Counted from the stretch's first letter, positions 24,909-33,023 are shown. The stretch is DNA of 54,893 bases from Chloroflexota bacterium (GCA_014338005.1 QUBZ01000017.1:1-54893), one strand, 5' to 3'. Program-made: numbers and translations. The notes: generated from the sequence alone by a model not told the origin.

Positions 24909-26216
24909 ATGCAACCTCGTTACCGCTGGTTCATCGTGGCCGTGTTTTTCGCCTTTATGCTGCTGCACCAATCGGACAAACTGCTGATCGGCCCGCTGAC
25001 AACTCCGATCATGGAAACGTTCGAAATAGACGAAGCGCAGATGGGCGCGGTTTTTACCGGCGCGCTGATCGTCGGCGCGATTTTTTACCCTCTGTGGGGC
25101 TATCTGTACGACCGCTTCGCCCGCGCCAGACTGCTGGCGCTGGCGTCGTTCATCTGGGGTTCGACCACCTGGTTGAGCGCCATCGTGTCGACATATTCCG
25201 GCTTCCTGGTCACGCGCGCTTCGACCGGGATAGATGATTCGAGTTATCCGGGCATCTTCAGTCTGGTGTCGGATTATTTCGGGCCGGGGATGCGCGGCAA
25301 AATTTACGGCCTGCTGAACCTGACCGCCCCGCTGGGTTATATGATCGGCCTGGCGCTGGCGCTGGGGTTGGGGCCGGTCATCGGCTGGCGCAGCATCTTC
25401 CTGATGACCGGCGCGGTGGGGCTGGTGCTGGCGGCGGTGATCTTTTTCACCGTGCGGGAAGCGCCGCGCGGCCAGAGCGAGCCGGAAATGGCCGGGCTGG
25501 AACAGATCGCCATCTACAAGTTCAACCTCAAAACGGCGCGGTCGCTGCTGCGTAAACGCACCCTGCTGCCGCTGTTCACGCAGGGGTTTTTCGGCGTTTT
25601 TCCCTGGAACGTCATTTCGGCCTGGTTCTTCCGCTACCTGGAAACCGAACGCGGCTACACGTCCGACCTGATCTTCCCGATGATGGCGGCGGCGGTGCTG
25701 TTTATGGCGGCGGGCAACGTGCTGGGCGGCGCGCTGGGAGACTGGGCCTTCAAACGCAGCCGCCGGGGGCGTTTGATCGTCTGCACCGTCGGCGTGTTCA
25801 CCGGGGTGGCGCTGCTGTTTTTGACCATCAACGTGCCGCTGGAAAATACGCTGCTGTTCGCCGGGCTGCTGTGTCTGACGGCGCTGTTTATCCCTTTTTC
25901 CGGGCCGAACGTGATTTCGACCGTCCACGACATCACCCAGCCGGAAGCGCGCAGCACCGCGCTGGCGATCCAGTATTTTGTCGAATCCATCGGTTCCGCG
26001 CTGGCTCCACTGATCGTGGGGCTGATCGCGGTGCAAACGACGCTGACGGACGCGATTTTGCTGATCTGCGTTTCGACCTGGATGGTATGCGGCGGCTTTT
26101 TGCTGCTGGCGACGGCGATTGTCCCGCGCGACATCGAGGCGCTGCGCGCGATGATGCGCGAACGCGCCCGCGAGTCGCAGGAGATGCTCGGCGCGGGCGC
26201 GGCAGGGCGGTCGTGA
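24909..26216 (+). CDS. Major facilitator superfamily transporter
   Basis: A 435-residue, 12-segment inner-membrane transporter. The MFS loop 2-3 signature appears as GYLYDRFARARLLALAS, and the N-terminal HQSDKLLIGPLTTPIMETF plus SSYPGIFSLVSDYFGP resemble the Spns/hexuronate-type groups of MFS carriers. A central cytoplasmic loop (REAPRGQSEPEMAGLEQIA) separates the halves. The ATG at 24909 is chosen for the CAAGGAG ribosome site. It is transcribed alone from an extended -10 promoter and is convergent with the SDR gene, four bases away. The substrate cannot be inferred. Confidence 0.85.
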   Translation: MQPRYRWFIVAVFFAFMLLHQSDKLLIGPLTTPIMETFEIDEAQMGAVFTGALIVGAIFYPLWGYLYDRFARARLLALASFIWGSTTWLSAIVSTYSGFLVTRASTGIDDSSYPGIFSLVSDYFGPGMRGKIYGLLNLTAPLGYMIGLALALGLGPVIGWRSIFLMTGAVGLVLAAVIFFTVREAPRGQSEPEMAGLEQIAIYKFNLKTARSLLRKRTLLPLFTQGFFGVFPWNVISAWFFRYLETERGYTSDLIFPMMAAAVLFMAAGNVLGGALGDWAFKRSRRGRLIVCTVGVFTGVALLFLTINVPLENTLLFAGLLCLTALFIPFSGPNVISTVHDITQPEARSTALAIQYFVESIGSALAPLIVGLIAVQTTLTDAILLICVSTWMVCGGFLLLATAIVPRDIEALRAMMRERARESQEMLGAGAAGRS

Positions 26217-26220
26217 CCGG

Positions 26221-27075
26221 TCAGACCGAAGCCGGCTGAAGGCCGGTCAGCCACTCGCTGATGTCCCACAGGCGTTTTTGGGCGGCTTCATCATAAGAAG
26301 CCGGGGACGAACGCACCGGGCGGTTTTTGTCGAAGTATTTGCCGGTCATGCCTTCGACCTCCGGCGAGGACGCCAGGTAAATGAGCGTCTGCGCGCCCTG
26401 CTCCGGCGTGAGGGCAAAGCGGTGCATGATGCCCATGACGCGGTTCATCAGGCCGGGCATGTTGCGGCCAAAGCCGGTGGCGACAAAGCCAGGGTGCAGG
26501 GCATTGGCTGTGACGCCCGTTCCGGCCAGGCGGCGCGCCAGTTCGTAAGTGAACAGCACGTTCGCCAGCTTGGAGCGGCCATAAGCTTGGAAACCGCCCA
26601 TGCCGTAGCTTTTTTCGTGCTGCAAATCGTCGAAATTCATCTGCGCCGAACGGTGCGCGTCCGACGAAACGTTGATGATGCGCGCCGGGGCGCTGGCTTT
26701 CAACACGTCCAGCAGCAGGTTTGTGAGCAGGAAGTAGCTGAGATGGTTGAGGGCGAAGGTCATCTCGAAGCCGTCCGCCGTCGTCTGCCGCCGGGCGAAG
26801 ATTGCCCCGGCGTTGTTCAGCAGCACGTCCAGCCGGTCGTAGCGGGCGCGGAACTCAGCGGCCAGCCGCCGTATTTCGTCCAGGGCCGACAGGTCGGCCA
26901 GCAGGCTGTCGGCGCTTCCCCCGGCGGCCTGGATTTCCTGCCGGACGGCCTCGGTTTTTTCGCGGCTGCGCCCGACGATCACCACCCGCGCGCCCATCTT
27001 CGCCAGTTCCAGAGCGGCCACCCTGCCGATGCCGTTGGTCGCGCCGGTTATCAGCACCACTTTATTGTTCATCAT
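26221..27075 (-). CDS. Short-chain dehydrogenase/reductase (retinol-dehydrogenase-like)
   Basis: A 284-residue NAD(P)-dependent oxidoreductase. The Rossmann start is VVLITGATNGIGRVAALEL, followed by LLNNAGAIFARR, the catalytic Ser in INVSSDAHR and the YGRSK (Tyr, Lys) motif, then LHPGFVATGF. Arg36 region VIVGRSREKTEA favours NADP. The sequence is closest in style to the retinol dehydrogenase/WW-oxidoreductase group, whose bacterial members have mostly unknown substrates. AGGAG lies upstream of a double ATG; either may start. It is a single gene convergent with the MFS transporter. Confidence 0.85.
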   Translation of the reverse strand: MMNNKVVLITGATNGIGRVAALELAKMGARVVIVGRSREKTEAVRQEIQAAGGSADSLLADLSALDEIRRLAAEFRARYDRLDVLLNNAGAIFARRQTTADGFEMTFALNHLSYFLLTNLLLDVLKASAPARIINVSSDAHRSAQMNFDDLQHEKSYGMGGFQAYGRSKLANVLFTYELARRLAGTGVTANALHPGFVATGFGRNMPGLMNRVMGIMHRFALTPEQGAQTLIYLASSPEVEGMTGKYFDKNRPVRSSPASYDEAAQKRLWDISEWLTGLQPASV

Positions 27076-27191
27076 CTAGGCAATACTCCTTCAATACCTG
27101 TTTAGAACATCTCCTTATTATAGCGGCAGAACAAGCGCCGGAGCGGGATTTCTCACCAAACGGTTAGCCGCCGCTTTTAGTCTTTTAACAA

Positions 27192-27233
27192 CCCCGCCTT
27201 TGACCGCAAGAAGCGGATAGACGGCAGCCGCGC
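27192..27233. repeat. 42-bp direct repeat, left copy
   Basis: The 42 bases starting CCCCGCCTTTGA match 28241-28282 at 41 positions (C27204 versus T28253). The two copies bracket the BRO-like gene and are in the same orientation 1049 bp apart. Confidence 0.85.
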
Positions 27234-27303
27234 TTTGTGTGGAAACCTGCCCATACCGAATCGAACAGAATGGTTAAGCCACCTTTAGCCAATGAGCATA
27301 GGG

Positions 27304-27332
27304 TTGATTCTATTTCTAAGTTAACTTATAAT
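27304..27332 (+). promoter_or_regulatory. Promoter of the BRO-like gene
   Basis: TTGATT at 27304-27309 and TATAAT at 27327-27332 are separated by exactly 17 bases. The start codon follows 38 bases later. Confidence 0.75.
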
Positions 27333-27370
27333 TCCAGCTATCTGATATTTCAAGACAACTGGAGTGAATA

Positions 27371-28213
27371 ATGACTCACCTTGTTTCCGCTCATCAGATA
27401 GACGATGGCCGTATCCGTAAAGAGTGGCATGAGGGCGAATGGTATTATAGCGTCATAGATATTATTGCCGTTTTACTGGATGCAGACTTGAAAGCCGCCC
27501 GTAACTATTATCACGTATTGAAGAACCGCCTCAAGAGAGAGGGCGGTGAGTCTCTTACGAACTGTAAGCAACTGAGGTTAGTTGCAGCCGATGGCAAACG
27601 CTACCGAACGGATGTTATGAATACAGAGCAAGTTCTTCGGCTCATTCAATCCATCCCTTCGCCGAAAGTTGAGCCTTTAAAGCTGTGGCTCGCCCACGTG
27701 GGCAAAGATCGTCTGGAAGAAACCGAAGACCCTGAACTGGGACTGTTTCGGTCGTTTGAACGCACAATCGAGCAGTATCGCTTTCAAGGAAAATCTGAAA
27801 GCTGGATCGAAGCCCGTGTCTAGGGCATCGTGACGCGCAAGCAGTTCGTCGCCGCACTCAAGCAAGCTGTTCTCAATGCGCCTTCAACAATATATTTGAC
27901 GGCCACCGAAAATCTGTATAAGGGTTTGTGGCAGCGAACTACGGCTCAATTGCGAGGTGAGTTGAATATTGATCAGAAGGCCAATCCGCGTGACCATTTT
28001 GGAAAATATGCGCTGATTTATACGCGGATAGCAGAAGAAGTTTCGACCGATAAACTCGGTGCAGCCGAAACTGTCCCTATGCCGGTCGCAATGGAAATTG
28101 TTTGGGAAGTCGCCAAAATGATTGGCAGGCAAGCAAGAGAAGTAAGCGAGTCGCTGGGGTATGATCTGGTGACTGAAAAACCGCTGCTGCCCAAACGGAA
28201 GCCAGAAACATAA
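27371..28213 (+). pseudogene. BRO-N-like phage/antitoxin-type gene with in-frame TAG
   Basis: Two frames in the same register, 27371-27823 (150 residues) and its continuation to 28213, are separated by one TAG at 27821-27823. Together they make one protein of about 280 residues. The first part ([20 protein letters not shown], later [20 protein letters not shown] and [22 protein letters not shown]) is the BRO-N-type domain of phage and mobile genes. The second resumes exactly where homologues continue (GIVTRKQF), and ends in a helical domain. The TAG is one transition from CAG. It may be a simple nonsense mutation, a sequencing error or readthrough. The gene has its own promoter and low GC and lies inside the direct-repeat island. 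Confidence 0.75.
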
Positions 28214-28240
28214 ACGACCCGGTTCTGGCTGTGAGCAGCG

Positions 28241-28282
28241 CCCCGCCTTTGATCGCAAGAAGCGGATAGACGGCAGCCGCGC
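28241..28282. repeat. 42-bp direct repeat, right copy
   Basis: This is the right-hand partner of 27192-27233 with one mismatch, located between the BRO-like gene and ada. Confidence 0.85.
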
Positions 28283-28338
28283 CTTCCGGTATGGTAGAGG
28301 CAAGTGCTGAGTGAAAAGACGACAGGAGGCGCGGCGAC

Positions 28339-29403
28339 ATGACCCTAGACAGACCCCAGGTTTTGAACGACGCCGACCGCTGGCGGGCCGTCCTTGACCG
28401 GGACGCGCGCTTTGACGGCGCGTTCGTCACAGCGGTGCATACGACCGGCATTTACTGCCGTCCATCCTGCCCGGCCAGGCATCCCCGGCGCGAGAACGTC
28501 ACCTTTTATGCCTGCCCGGCGGACGCGGAACGCGACGGATTCCGCCCCTGCAAGCGGTGCAGCCCGAACACGCAGGCGTTTGAGGCGGCGGTGGTGGAGC
28601 AGGTCTGCGCTTACATCGAAAGACACCTGGACGAAAACCCCCGGCTGGCCGATATGGGTCAGGCGGCGGGACTCAGCCCGCACCATCTCCAGCGGGTGTT
28701 CAAACGCGCGCTGGGCATTTCCCCCCGGCAGTACGCCGACGCGCGCCGCCTGGAACGGCTGAAGGCGCGGCTTAAAAACGGCCAGGCCGTGACGGACGCG
28801 CTGTACGAAGCCGGGTACAGTTCCAGCAGCCGGCTGTACGAACGCGCGCCGGGGCAGCTTGGTATGACGCCCGCCGTTTATCGCAAGGGAGGCAGGGATA
28901 TGGACATCCGGTATACGGTCGAAGAATGCCCGCTGGGCTGGCTGCTGGTGGCGGCCACCGAACGCGGCGTGTGCGCGGTCAGCCTGGGCGATACGCCAGA
29001 CGATCTGGAAACGGCGCTGCGGGCGGATTACCCCGCCGCCGCCATCACCCGCGACGATGCCGGCCTGGGCGCATGGGTGAAGCCGCTGCTGCGCTACCTG
29101 GAGGGCGGGCAGCCGCACCTAGAGCTGCCGCTCGACGTGCGGGCGACGGCCTTCCAGCGGCGGGTGTGGGAGGCGCTCCAGGCCATTCCACCCGGCGAAA
29201 CGCGCACCTACAGCCAGATCGCGGCCAGCATCGGCAGCCCGAAGGCGGCGCGGGCGGTGGGCAGCGCCTGCGCCCACAACCCGGTTTCGCTGGTCATTCC
29301 CTGTCACCGGGCAGTGCGGGAGGACGGCACACTGGGCGGGTATCGCTGGGGGCTGGCGCGTAAGGCCGCGCTGCTGGAACGCGAGCGCCAGCAGCATCTG
29401 TGA
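28339..29403 (+). CDS. ada: Bifunctional Ada: adaptive regulator and O6-alkylguanine-DNA methyltransferase
   Basis: A 354-residue alkylation-repair protein. The N-terminal Ada zinc domain has Cys40, Cys44, Cys71 and Cys74 (GIYCRPSCPARHP; RPCKRCSPN), of which the first accepts methyl groups from phosphotriesters. An AraC-type helix-turn-helix follows (about 83-180, LADMGQAAGLSPHHLQRVFK). The C-terminal methyltransferase carries PCHR at 321-324 with acceptor Cys322. The length is that of E. coli Ada. AGGAGG precedes the ATG. No alkA or alkB is adjacent. Autoregulation after methylation is known for the family. The right island repeat lies directly in its upstream region. Confidence 0.93.
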   Translation: MTLDRPQVLNDADRWRAVLDRDARFDGAFVTAVHTTGIYCRPSCPARHPRRENVTFYACPADAERDGFRPCKRCSPNTQAFEAAVVEQVCAYIERHLDENPRLADMGQAAGLSPHHLQRVFKRALGISPRQYADARRLERLKARLKNGQAVTDALYEAGYSSSSRLYERAPGQLGMTPAVYRKGGRDMDIRYTVEECPLGWLLVAATERGVCAVSLGDTPDDLETALRADYPAAAITRDDAGLGAWVKPLLRYLEGGQPHLELPLDVRATAFQRRVWEALQAIPPGETRTYSQIAASIGSPKAARAVGSACAHNPVSLVIPCHRAVREDGTLGGYRWGLARKAALLERERQQHL

Positions 29404-29722
29404 CAGCCGCCCGGCGCAGCTTTTTCGGGGCAAAAGCCCTGTTGAATAAATTCGCCTGGAACATTTTTCCTGTTCCTCCGTTTTATGCATATCACAACCA
29501 TAAATAGCCTGGACATGCGCGCTGTAGAGCATCCCAATAGCCGTTTTATTACCGCTTTTGGCGCGGTTTACCAGCGTTTTTTCGTCATCGGGGGGCGGCA
29601 TGGAGCCACTATTCTCAAGCAATGTTTATTCACAACATGTTTACGGTAAAACGAACATGGAATTTAAACGTCGCTCGTCTATCCCGCAAATGTTCAGGGG
29701 CTTAAAATTGGCTCAACGCCGC
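29404..29722. other. AT-rich gap between ada and the mqnE promoter
   Basis: The 443-bp gap to mqnE is AT-richer than its surroundings and holds no intact gene. Its middle carries the relic of an ECF sigma gene on the minus strand (29500-29622). Its right end carries the mqnE promoter and a short hairpin, CCTCTCC/GGAGAGG, at 29808-29826. Confidence 0.6.
29500..29622 (-). pseudogene. Relic of an ECF sigma factor gene (N-terminus only)
   Basis: About 41 codons on the minus strand read MLENSGSMPPPDDEKTLV and then NRAKSGNKTAIGMLYSAHV, ending QAIY. This matches the start of ECF sigma region 2 (D-x-x-LV-RAK-G--AI--LY--HV--IY). After that the frame runs into sequence that no longer resembles a sigma factor, and no region 4 is present before ada. 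It is interpreted as a deletion remnant. The match is short, so chance resemblance cannot be excluded. Confidence 0.5.
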
Positions 29723-29751
29723 TTTACAATTATTCAAAAGCGGCTTATAAT
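29723..29751 (+). promoter_or_regulatory. Promoter of mqnE
   Basis: TTTACA at 29723-29728 and TATAAT at 29746-29751 have a 17-base spacer. The leader of about 90 bases contains a small hairpin at 29808-29826 before AAGGAAC and the ATG. Confidence 0.8.
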
Positions 29752-29846
29752 AAATCGTGAAATTCAGAACATTCTAAACGTTGTGAAAACTACCCTCACC
29801 CTCGTTGCCTCTCCGTCCGGGAGAGGGTGCATAAGGAACAAAACAC

Positions 29847-30935
29847 ATGAGCAGTTGGGAAACCATTCGAGAAAAAGTTCACGCCGGGGCGCGGCTGTCT
29901 TATGATGAAGGGCTGTGGCTGTTCGAGCAGCGCGACGTGATCCAGATCGGCAAACTGGCGCAGGTGGTGCGCCGCCGCCTGCACGGCAATAAAGTGTACT
30001 TCAACAAAAACCGCCACATCAACCCCACCAACGTCTGCGCCTTTCACTGCAACTTCTGTTCATTCGCCCGCACCAGCGACAAAGAAGACGGCGCGTATAC
30101 CTACATGCCGGAGCAGATTCCCGACAAAGTGCGCGCGGCGGTGGAGGCCGGCGTGCGGGAGTTCCACATCGTCGGCGGGCTGCACCCCACGCTCGGCTTT
30201 GATTATTATCTGGACGTGCTGCGAACGCTCAAACGCGAGTTCCCCCACATTCATTTGAAGGCCTTTACGGCGGTCGAAATTGATTTCTTCCGCGAACTGA
30301 CCGGCCTCTCCCACGAAGAAGTTCTCAAGCAGTTGGTTGACGCCGGATTGGACAGTATGCCGGGCGGCGGCGCGGAAATTTTCCATTGGGACGTGCGGCG
30401 CAAAATCTGCCCGGAGAAGGCCAACATGGAAACTTGGCTGGCCGTCCACGACACGGCGCACCGGTTGGGGTTGAAAACCAACTGCACTATGCTCTACGGC
30501 CACATCGAAAAACCGGAACACCGGGTTCACCACATGGTCGCCCTGCGGGAGCAGCAGGATAAATCCGGCGGCTTCCAGACCTTCATCGCGCTGGCCTTCC
30601 ACCCCGAAGAAAACAACCTGGGGCGCAGGCTCAACCGCCAGTGGACGACCGGCGTAGACGACATCAAAACGCTGGCGATCAGCCGCCTGATGCTGGACAA
30701 CATCCCCAACATCAAAGCCTACTGGGTGATGCTGACGCCGCAGCTTGCCCAGGTGGCGCTGAACTTCGGCGCGAACGATATGGATGGCACGATCATCGAG
30801 GAACACATCTACCAGGACGCCGGCGCCAAAAAGCAGACCATGACCGTCGAGGATCTAAAAACCTTCATCCGCGCGGCGGGTTATACCCCGGTGGAGCGCG
30901 ACACCGTTTATAATGAAATTGAGGTGTTCGCGTAA
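29847..30935 (+). CDS. mqnE: Aminofutalosine synthase MqnE
   Basis: A 362-residue radical SAM enzyme that joins the chorismate-derived enol (product of MqnA) with SAM to form aminofutalosine. The cluster Cys are Cys64, Cys68 and Cys71 in NPTNVCAFHCNFCSFAR. Other marks are IVGGLHPTLGFDYYLDVL and DSMPGGGAEIFHWDVRRKI, and FGANDMDGTIIEEHIYQDA near the end. The length is typical. It is the first menaquinone gene after its own promoter; mqnA and mqnC lie downstream. It differs from its paralogue MqnC at 33583 by the Cys spacing residues and the C-terminus. Confidence 0.93.
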   Translation: MSSWETIREKVHAGARLSYDEGLWLFEQRDVIQIGKLAQVVRRRLHGNKVYFNKNRHINPTNVCAFHCNFCSFARTSDKEDGAYTYMPEQIPDKVRAAVEAGVREFHIVGGLHPTLGFDYYLDVLRTLKREFPHIHLKAFTAVEIDFFRELTGLSHEEVLKQLVDAGLDSMPGGGAEIFHWDVRRKICPEKANMETWLAVHDTAHRLGLKTNCTMLYGHIEKPEHRVHHMVALREQQDKSGGFQTFIALAFHPEENNLGRRLNRQWTTGVDDIKTLAISRLMLDNIPNIKAYWVMLTPQLAQVALNFGANDMDGTIIEEHIYQDAGAKKQTMTVEDLKTFIRAAGYTPVERDTVYNEIEVFA

Positions 30936-30947
30936 GGAAAGTGCGGG

Positions 30948-31271
30948 ATGAAATTACCGGAAGATGTGCTTATCCCGCGCGAGGAGCTGACAGCTTATTT
31001 GCTTGTCTCACGAGCAAAGAATGATAAGTCAGGGTTTTTGGCGCAGGCGGGTTTCACGCAGCAGAATCCCGACATGCTGGAAGCAGCGATCATCCGTTTC
31101 ATCCGTGACAATGACGCCGTGCAGAATCGCAAAGACGAATATGGCACTTACTACCGGGTCACCGGGACACTGCAAGGCCCTAATGGCGATTTGAACGTGA
31201 TTACTGTGTGGATATATGGAGCAAAAGAGAGCAAGTACCGGTTTATTACACTGAAACCGGATAAGGAGTAG
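30948..31271 (+). CDS. DUF6883 domain protein
   Basis: A 107-residue protein. KLPEDVLIPREELTAYLLV, then FLAQAGFTQQNPDMLEAAII and DEYGTYYRVTGTLQGPNGD are the pattern of DUF6883, a small domain often found in toxin-type modules. It begins 12 bases after mqnE and ends three bases before a DUF4926 gene; the two are presumably a functional pair. It is AT-richer than mqnE. It is not part of menaquinone synthesis as far as is known, so its place inside the cluster looks accessory. Biochemical activity is unknown. Family recall is from memory and unsearched. Confidence 0.7.
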   Translation: MKLPEDVLIPREELTAYLLVSRAKNDKSGFLAQAGFTQQNPDMLEAAIIRFIRDNDAVQNRKDEYGTYYRVTGTLQGPNGDLNVITVWIYGAKESKYRFITLKPDKE

Positions 31272-31274
31272 AGG

Positions 31275-31517
31275 ATGGCACTGGAACTCTATCAACAGGT
31301 TGCGCTCACCCGCAATGTGCCAGATGCGAAGTTATACCAGGGCGATGTTGCCGTACTGGTGGATTTTGTTGAACATCCCGCTGATGGGGAACAGGGCGCA
31401 ATTCTGGAAGTATTTAATGCGCTGGGTGAATCGATAGATGTGGTCACTGTACCGGTATCGGCTATTGCGCCGCTGGCCGCCAATCAAATCCCGGCTGTTC
31501 GCACACTCGCCAGCTAA
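31275..31517 (+). CDS. DUF4926 domain protein, partner of the DUF6883 gene
   Basis: An 80-residue protein. LYQQVALTRNVPDAKLYQGD, then VAVLVDF and the ending VPVSAIAPL form a compact beta domain typical of DUF4926, which is repeatedly encoded next to DUF6883. By analogy with two-gene toxin-immunity arrangements it is probably the neutralising partner, but which of the two is the toxin is not known. AAGGAG precedes the ATG, and only three bases separate it from the previous stop. Two inverted repeats follow at 31521-31633. Confidence 0.65.
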   Translation: MALELYQQVALTRNVPDAKLYQGDVAVLVDFVEHPADGEQGAILEVFNALGESIDVVTVPVSAIAPLAANQIPAVRTLAS

Positions 31518-31520
31518 GTA

Positions 31521-31633
31521 TCCCCTCCCCTCAGGAGACAAACGTCCCCATTCGGGCCGCCATTAGATGGGGAGGGGACTTAAAAAACCGCAGCAGCCCG
31601 TTTTGACCCCCTCTCCAAAACTTGGGGAGGGGG
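31521..31633. repeat. Two C-rich/G-rich inverted repeats in tandem
   Basis: TCCCCTCCCC (31521-31530) pairs with GGGGAGGGGA (31569-31578), and CCCCCTCTCC (31607-31616) pairs with GGGGAGGGGG (31624-31633) with one G-T pair. They resemble the C/G-rich palindromes common between genes in such genomes, also seen near 29808 and 43835-43870. Neither has a T tract. Confidence 0.6.
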
Positions 31634-31686
31634 CGGGGACTAGCAATCATGGTAAAACTGGTTCGCGGTGAGAAAGGGGGAAAAAG

Positions 31687-31986
31687 ATGATTGATGGTGG
31701 TATGGCGCTGTTATTTGGCGGGGTCATCCTGCTGGTGGTGGGGGCTGTCACCATGCGGATTTACTGGCAGGTAGTGGACCCCTGGCTGCGGCGCTCGCTG
31801 GGGCGGATGCTGGGCTGCAAAATCTACCTGGGCGAGCAGAACATCTGGCAGATTAATGACGAATCGGTGGACAGCCTGAACCCGCGCAACCTGATCGTGC
31901 GCCCGGCGCAAATCCTGTCCCTGATGGTGGCGGCGCTGATTCCGCTGCTGATAACGATAGCGATTCTGGTGGCGCTAAGCCAGTAG
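31687..31986 (+). CDS. Small two-segment membrane protein
   Basis: A 99-residue protein with membrane segments near residues 5-25 (ALLFGGVILLVVGAVTM) and 75-97 (LSLMVAALIPLLITIAILVAL). The 45-residue loop between them (WLRRSLGRMLGCKIYLGEQN) is soluble. A purine-rich ribosome site (GAAAGGGGGAAAAAG) precedes the ATG. It is not recognised as a known family. It lies between the DUF4926 gene and mqnA, on the same strand, and may be cotranscribed with mqnA. Confidence 0.55.
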   Translation: MIDGGMALLFGGVILLVVGAVTMRIYWQVVDPWLRRSLGRMLGCKIYLGEQNIWQINDESVDSLNPRNLIVRPAQILSLMVAALIPLLITIAILVALSQ

Positions 31987-32060
31987 AGATGAGAGATGAG
32001 GCACGAGGCATGAGTGGGCAAAACTCGTCACTCATGCCTCATCACTGAAAGGCAAGGAGG

Positions 32061-33017
32061 ATGAGCCTCACGATTGGCCTGATTGATTACCTGAACACCA
32101 TGCCGTTTCACTACGATCTGGCGGAACGGCTGCAAAGCGTGGATGTGCATTTCGAGCGCGGCGTGCCGTCACAGATGAACCGGGGTATCCGCACCGGCGA
32201 GATTGACCTGGCGCCCATTTCGGCCATCGAAGCGGCGCGTTACGCCGACGAGGTGGTGGTGCTGCCGGGTTTGAGCATCGCCAGCCTGGGCGCGGTGCGG
32301 ACGGTGCTGCTGTTTTCGTGGGCGGCGGACATGCGCGACCTGGACGGGCAGAGCATCGCCCTCACCGACCATTCCGCCACCAGTAACGCCCTGCTGCAAG
32401 TGCTGTGCCGCGAACGCTACCACATCGAGCCGCACTTCACGGTGGCGAAACAGCACCTGCCCAGTATGCTGGCGGCGCACCAGGGCGCGCTGGTCATCGG
32501 TGATGACGCGCTGATCGAAGGCACGCTGCACCGCGCGCTCATCCCGCCTGAAGTGGCTGCCTCCGTCTTCAATCATCCGTCTTCAGTCGTCAGTCTTGAA
32601 AACTCGGAACTCGGAACTCGGAACTCAATTCTCAGCACGCAGCACTCAGTACTCAGCACACCTTTTATCTATGATCTGGGCGACGAATGGCTGAAGATGA
32701 CCGGCCTGCCCTTCACCTTCGCGGTGTGGGCGGCGCGCAAAGACCGCGTTCACGAACTGGAAGCGGCGGGCGTGTTCGACGCGCTGTACGCCTCGACCGA
32801 AGTCGGCCTGCGGGAAGAGTCGCGTCAGCAGCTTGGCGACGCCTATGCTGCGCGGCTGGGGCTGCCGGCGGGCGTATGCCGCCGCTACCTGCGCGATTTG
32901 CGCTACCATCTAACGGAAGACGATCTGGCCGGGCTGCGGCTGTTCCTGGAATTGGCGCTGGACGGGTTTGAGTGGGAGCGGCTGCACTTCTGGCAGCGCG
33001 AGCCGCTGGCGATATAA
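32061..33017 (+). CDS. mqnA: Chorismate dehydratase MqnA with an in-frame repeat insertion
   Basis: A 318-residue enzyme for the first futalosine-pathway step, removal of water from chorismate to give 3-enolpyruvyl-benzoate. The periplasmic-binding-like fold shows IGLIDYLNTMPFHYDL at the start, LAPISAIEAARY, the Ser/Thr-rich substrate loop SIALTDHSATSNALL, GALVIGDDAL and YDLGDEWLKMTGLPFTFAVW. Usual members are about 270-290 residues; the excess is a Ser/Thr/Glu/Asn-rich segment near residues 168-200 encoded by simple repeats at 32563-32659. The reading frame is kept through it. It lies just before the VOC gene and mqnC. Confidence 0.9.
   Translation: MSLTIGLIDYLNTMPFHYDLAERLQSVDVHFERGVPSQMNRGIRTGEIDLAPISAIEAARYADEVVVLPGLSIASLGAVRTVLLFSWAADMRDLDGQSIALTDHSATSNALLQVLCRERYHIEPHFTVAKQHLPSMLAAHQGALVIGDDALIEGTLHRALIPPEVAASVFNHPSSVVSLENSELGTRNSILSTQHSVLSTPFIYDLGDEWLKMTGLPFTFAVWAARKDRVHELEAAGVFDALYASTEVGLREESRQQLGDAYAARLGLPAGVCRRYLRDLRYHLTEDDLAGLRLFLELALDGFEWERLHFWQREPLAI
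32563..32659 (+). repeat. Simple-repeat insertion inside mqnA
   Basis: About 97 bases of short units: three CGGAACT/GGAACTC copies in a row, followed by CAGCACGCAGCACTCAGTACTCAGCAC-like units, with TCTTCAATCATC-type sequence before. Such units normally lie between genes; here they are read in frame as residues from about SVFNHPSS to SVLSTPF. The borders are approximate. Confidence 0.7.
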
Positions 33018-33023
33018 AAATTG

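Noticed and set aside
29808..29826. Hairpin in the mqnE leader considered as a riboswitch
   Set aside because: Only a simple 7-bp stem is present, of the dispersed C/G-rich palindrome type, with no conserved aptamer-like sequence.
29558..29905. 115-codon plus-strand frame before mqnE
   Set aside because: It covers the mqnE promoter and start and is opposite the sigma relic; the residues are not protein-like.
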